Below are positions 7,740 to 10,534 of a DNA stretch of 10,534 nt, one piece after another. Numbering within the stretch: position 1 is the first letter of the stretch; each line of letters starts with the position of its first letter. The position numbers and the translations under genes were made by a program. The notes beneath the pieces are model-generated. The model had not been told where the DNA came from and ran no database searches. It saw nothing but the letters and a program-made list of their open reading frames with translations. The DNA is from Verrucomicrobiia bacterium. Lineage in GTDB: Bacteria > Verrucomicrobiota > Verrucomicrobiia > Opitutales > Opitutaceae. The stretch is from the NCBI GenBank assembly GCA_030424825.1, contig JAUHWE010000104.1:1-10534 (forward strand), given 5' to 3'.

Positions 7740-8375
7740 ATGTATCGAGCACCTATCTTAGTCGGCATTTCAGGCGGCAGTGGTTCAGGGAAGTCACGAT
7801 TTGCCCGACGTATTCAATCCGCTTTCCCTGAGGAATCGACGGTTATCGAACAAGATTGGTACTACCACGACCTCTCAGGTATCAGCCCTGAGCAGGCCAA
7901 AAAAGTCAATTTCGACCACCCTAGCGCGGTCGAACACATGCTGCTTCATCGCCACCTTAATTGTCTCAACCAAGGAATCGAGGTGGAGGTTCCCGGTTAC
8001 TCATATATCAATTATAGCCGACTGCTCTCTCGCAATATTCTCAAACCGAGTCCGCTCATCATCTTGGAAGGACTGTTCGTTCTATGCTGGCCAGAAATTC
8101 GCAACCTCATGCATGTCAAACTCTACATTGACGTAGATTCTGGAACCCGCCTTCAGCGAAGACTGAAACGAGATACGGAGAACCGAGGCTATACTGCAGA
8201 CCAAATTCGCGCGAGTTGGAACCGGCAAACCCTTCCAATGCACCAGAAGCACGTAGAACCCTCCTCACAATTCGCTGATTTGATCTGGAATTCAGAAGAA
8301 GATACCACTTTTGAAACAACGTTTTTGGCCGATCTACGAAGAAGACTCGCCAAAAATGCAAAGAATCCCAAATGA
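7740..8375 (+). CDS. udk: Uridine kinase (P-loop nucleoside kinase)
   Basis: This 211-residue protein matches the length and motif order of bacterial Udk, which phosphorylates uridine or cytidine to UMP or CMP in pyrimidine salvage using a nucleoside triphosphate. Visible motifs are the Walker A loop GGSGSGKS at 12-19, QDWYYHDLS at 38-46 with the acidic and Tyr residues expected near the nucleoside site, NFDHPSA at 57-63, VPGYSYINYSR, the LIILEGLFVL strand (Walker B-like), RRLKRDTENRG for the lid region, and the EPSSQFADLIW ending. All key positions look intact. The ATG at 7740 places Walker A at the usual distance from the N-terminus. It is the first gene of a four-gene unit, overlapping the sugar-transferase gene by 20 bases. 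In this setting it may feed the UTP/UDP-sugar pool or act on a related substrate. A phosphoribulokinase-family relative with another substrate cannot be excluded. Confidence 0.88.
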   Translation: MYRAPILVGISGGSGSGKSRFARRIQSAFPEESTVIEQDWYYHDLSGISPEQAKKVNFDHPSAVEHMLLHRHLNCLNQGIEVEVPGYSYINYSRLLSRNILKPSPLIILEGLFVLCWPEIRNLMHVKLYIDVDSGTRLQRRLKRDTENRGYTADQIRASWNRQTLPMHQKHVEPSSQFADLIWNSEEDTTFETTFLADLRRRLAKNAKNPK

Positions 8376-9090
8376 CTTAGACACCGAGCTTGCCGAATAC
8401 TGGGCTAAAGCCGCCACCGTGCCCGGAAAAGTGGGTCTAAAAACGAGAGCGAAACTGAAGCGCTTTACTTGGGCTTTTGTAATTGGAACCACAATTGTCC
8501 TCAAACGGATTTTCGATATCCTGGTTTCCGGTTGTGCCCTAGTCGCCCTTTCTCCGGTCTTCGGTGTCACTGCTGCACTTATCAAACTGGAAGACAAGGG
8601 GCCGGTATTCTTCACTCAAAAGCGAATCGGCCTCAAAGGGCAGTCGTTCATGATCTGGAAGTTCAGGTCCATGGTGATGGACGCCGAAAAAGTAGCCCAG
8701 CGAATGATCGAGCAACAAGAAGCGAAGGACACCATCGAGATAAAGCTGAAAGGCGATCCGAGAATCACGCGGATCGGTCGATTTATCCGCAAGTATTCGG
8801 TCGACGAATTGCCTCAGTTCTGGAACGTGTTTATCGGCGATATGTCGATCGTAGGACCTCGCCCCGTCGTCCCAGCCGAGGTCGCTGACTACACTGTAGA
8901 GGAACGAAAACGCCTTCTGGCAAAACCGGGGCTAACCTGTTTTTGGCAGGTTGGTGGTCGAACAGATCTCGATTTTGAAAACCAGGTTCGGCTCGACATC
9001 GAATACATCAAGTCCAGCAGCATCTGGCTCGATATTAAGCTACTCTTTTTGACCATTCCGGCCGTACTCCTCGGTAAAGGCGCTTACTAA
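8356..9090 (+). CDS. Polyprenyl-phosphate sugar-1-phosphate transferase (bacterial sugar transferase, short form)
   Basis: From the ATG at 8356 the protein has 244 residues and belongs to the monotopic phosphoglycosyltransferases (PglC/WcaJ C-terminal type). These enzymes move a sugar phosphate from a UDP-sugar to undecaprenyl phosphate at the cytoplasmic membrane face, the first step of many glycan pathways. Residues about 50-78 form the hydrophobic re-entrant helix starting with KRIFDIL and ending PVFGVTAALIKLE. GPVFFTQKRIGLKG and WKFRSMVMDAE follow. The catalytic Asp-Glu pair is D150-E151 in YSVDELPQFWNV, then GDMSIVGPRPVVP and KPGLTCFWQVGGRTDLDFE. The long N-terminal domain of WcaJ/WbaP-type enzymes is absent. 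Instead about 45 charged residues precede the helix. A TTG at 8311 would add 15 residues but lies deeper in udk. The gene ends 18 bases before the next gene. The sugar donor is unknown. Confidence 0.93.
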   Translation: MQRIPNDLDTELAEYWAKAATVPGKVGLKTRAKLKRFTWAFVIGTTIVLKRIFDILVSGCALVALSPVFGVTAALIKLEDKGPVFFTQKRIGLKGQSFMIWKFRSMVMDAEKVAQRMIEQQEAKDTIEIKLKGDPRITRIGRFIRKYSVDELPQFWNVFIGDMSIVGPRPVVPAEVADYTVEERKRLLAKPGLTCFWQVGGRTDLDFENQVRLDIEYIKSSSIWLDIKLLFLTIPAVLLGKGAY

Positions 9091-9108
9091 TCAATTCCCG
9101 CTCGATAT

Positions 9109-10287
9109 ATGAAGCAAAAATGGAAACTGCTTATTCCTGATTTGGGAGGACTGGACGATCTTTGGAAAAACCCACTCCCCTTTTGCCTTTGGCCGGTTGG
9201 CAACCAGCCATTTATCGCCCACTGGATGGATCGGGCCGTTGTCGAGAATATCGAGAATATCGAAGTATACGTATCCGATCGGCCGACAGTGGTAAGAGAA
9301 TACCTAAATGGCGGAGCCTATTGGTCACGCAACGTAACTGTAATTCCGATACAGTCAGATGACAGCGCTCCGAACGACGCTATCCCCATTATTGGACTGC
9401 CTCGTAAAAACAAAGCCCAGACAAACTTTGAAACAACTTCCGACCTATTTCGACATTGGCTGGAGCTCAACAAGAATTGGGTAAAACACATTGATGAGTA
9501 TGAGCTTCGCATCGAATCTCCCGCTTGTAATGGAGGATGGGTGGGTCCTCAAACCCGAATTCATCCAAACGCCAAACTGGTGCCTCCTTTTTGGATCCAG
9601 GGAAAATGCGATGTGGGCTCTAACGCCGTCATCGGACCGAACGCATGCATCGGGGAAAATACAATAGTCGACGACAATGCAATCGTCCGAGATTCCATTG
9701 TACTTCCAGGTACCATGGTGGGACGTAACACTGAACTCGATCAGGTCGCAGTTGACGGCGGTCTCTTGATCGATATCAAACGAGGTTGTCGTGTAAATAT
9801 TTCAGACGCATTCATTTTGAGTAACCTAGGAAACCGCATACGCAAGGCTCCCTTGACTGAGCGATTTTTCGCGATCCTGCTTTTCACCCTCGCCGCTCCT
9901 ATTGTTGCTCTTTCCCAAATTGACTGGACGACAATTGAGGCGCATGACGGAAAAGGTGGAGCCCTTGCACTTAAAACAGGGAAAAGCGGATGCCTCCTGA
10001 CTCGTCGTTGGCATTGGTTAAAGGAAGTATTCAAGGGACGGATGCGTTTGATCGGCATTCTACCCCGGCCCATCGAATGGAGCATCACCGAAGACCACGA
10101 GTTGGAACAGAGGCTTAAAGAAGCCTCACCCGGCTTTCTTTCATTGTCTGACCTCCACGATTGCCATAGTGCAGATGATCCCAATGAGTGGGTTCACGCT
10201 TCGTACCAAGCTCTCGGTGGAGACAAGAATATCATCAAACTGATTCGGAATAATTTCTGGCGACTCGCATTCAAGCGATCCGCATGA
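9109..10287 (+). CDS. Three-part protein: degenerate nucleotidyltransferase-like region, hexapeptide beta-helix, sugar-transferase-like C-terminus
   Basis: This 392-residue protein has three recognisable parts. Residues about 5-80 recall the start of sugar nucleotidyltransferases (LWPVGNQPFIAHWMDRA resembles the PLLPVGGKPLI motif). The GGxGTRL-type nucleotide loop is replaced by DLGGLDDLWKNP, the usual Lys before the PVG motif is missing, and most of the remaining catalytic domain is absent. Residues about 144-235 carry hexapeptide-like turns of a left-handed beta-helix (VGPQTRIHPNAKL, VGSNAVIGPNACIGENTIV). Residues about 248-392 resemble a decayed version of the upstream sugar transferase: a hydrophobic helix ERFFAILLFTLAAPIVAL, then EVFKGRMRLIGILPRP, comparable to NVFIGDMSIVGPRP, then EASPGFLSL in the place of the KPGLTCF motif. 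The catalytic Asp-Glu pair is missing. I infer a non-catalytic membrane-associated partner or regulator of the preceding enzyme. A mannose-1-phosphate guanylyltransferase-type name would be misleading. Only three bases separate it from the next gene. Confidence 0.8.
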   Translation: MKQKWKLLIPDLGGLDDLWKNPLPFCLWPVGNQPFIAHWMDRAVVENIENIEVYVSDRPTVVREYLNGGAYWSRNVTVIPIQSDDSAPNDAIPIIGLPRKNKAQTNFETTSDLFRHWLELNKNWVKHIDEYELRIESPACNGGWVGPQTRIHPNAKLVPPFWIQGKCDVGSNAVIGPNACIGENTIVDDNAIVRDSIVLPGTMVGRNTELDQVAVDGGLLIDIKRGCRVNISDAFILSNLGNRIRKAPLTERFFAILLFTLAAPIVALSQIDWTTIEAHDGKGGALALKTGKSGCLLTRRWHWLKEVFKGRMRLIGILPRPIEWSITEDHELEQRLKEASPGFLSLSDLHDCHSADDPNEWVHASYQALGGDKNIIKLIRNNFWRLAFKRSA

Positions 10288-10290
10288 CCC

Positions 10291-10534
10291 ATGTCGGAGC
10301 TGAAACACCAAAACATCTCCTACTGTGAAGTTCCAGGAGATCTAAGCTTCGTATCCAGCGTAGCAGAGCACCTAAAAGAATTCTGTGAACTACGCTTGAT
10401 CGACACCACCATTTGGCCATCCCTCGAGCTAGGATTCTGCGAGGCGCTGAACAATGCAATTGAACATGGATGCCGAGGATTTCGCCCTCAGTCGGTTAAG
10501 GTCATGTGGAAATGGGAAGGGGAGCAACTAACCA
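10291..10534 (+). CDS. RsbW-like anti-sigma-factor serine kinase/ATPase (3' end outside window)
   Basis: An ATG at 10291, three bases after the previous stop, opens a frame of 81 complete codons that runs off the window. It has the GHKL ATPase N-box of the RsbW/SpoIIAB group: LGFCEALNNAIEHG at about 47-60, with the Mg-binding Asn at 55. The preceding EVPGDLSFVSSVAEHLKEFC segment also fits the N-terminal strand and helix of these kinases. Family members phosphorylate a STAS antagonist and, when free, bind a sigma factor or other target. The D-box and G-loop lie beyond the edge, so activity and full length cannot be checked. It is the fourth gene of the sugar-transferase operon, and the STAS protein encoded at 7304-7618 is the natural candidate partner. 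Confidence 0.88.
   Translation, partial: MSELKHQNISYCEVPGDLSFVSSVAEHLKEFCELRLIDTTIWPSLELGFCEALNNAIEHGCRGFRPQSVKVMWKWEGEQLT

Noticed and set aside
8311..8355. TTG start adding 15 residues to the sugar transferase
   Set aside because: It would deepen the overlap with udk, and the added residues mirror the udk coding sequence. The ATG at 8356 is more likely, although a Shine-Dalgarno sequence does not settle it.
1..10534. Mobile elements, CRISPR arrays, tRNA or rRNA genes, attachment sites
   Set aside because: No transposase or integrase motif, no regularly spaced direct repeats and no tRNA-like cloverleaf or rRNA-like segment was seen on either strand.

Overview
The window looks like chromosomal DNA from a Gram-negative-type bacterium of moderate G+C (about half by eye), rich in regulatory proteins and surface-polysaccharide genes. 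Most start codons have no clear Shine-Dalgarno sequence. The mix of an HDOD protein, a long PAS hybrid kinase, STAS and RsbW-like partner-switch proteins, and a uridine kinase/sugar transferase/left-handed beta-helix cluster suggests a Verrucomicrobiota (Opitutae-like) origin. That placement is inference with low confidence, because no rRNA or other marker gene is present. I see no mobile element, CRISPR array, tRNA or rRNA.

Left part (1-1496, + strand): the possible tail of an unidentified gene, a 130-base gap, then a receiver-like/HDOD protein whose receiver has lost its phosphoacceptor aspartate. A compact hairpin separates it from the convergent block that follows.

Middle part (1497-7303, - strand): a two-domain GT2+GT4 glycosyltransferase lies downstream of a cytosolic hybrid histidine kinase of about 1,150 residues. 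The kinase has about five PAS-type domains, HisKA, HATPase_c, a degenerate receiver and a canonical receiver. The 266 bases upstream of the kinase hold a rho-independent-type terminator for the next gene and two operator-like palindromes.

Right part (7304-10534): a STAS anti-sigma-factor antagonist (- strand) diverges from a tight + strand operon of four genes. In order these are a uridine kinase, a short-form polyprenyl-phosphate sugar-1-phosphate transferase, a protein joining a degenerate nucleotidyltransferase-like part, a hexapeptide beta-helix and what looks like a second, catalytically dead sugar-transferase module, and an RsbW-like ATPase cut by the window edge. The operon plausibly starts assembly of an exopolysaccharide or glycoconjugate. 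The STAS protein and ATPase at its two ends suggest control by partner switching.

The most unusual item is the 392-residue three-part protein at 9109-10287, which looks like a pseudoenzyme paired with the active sugar transferase just upstream.
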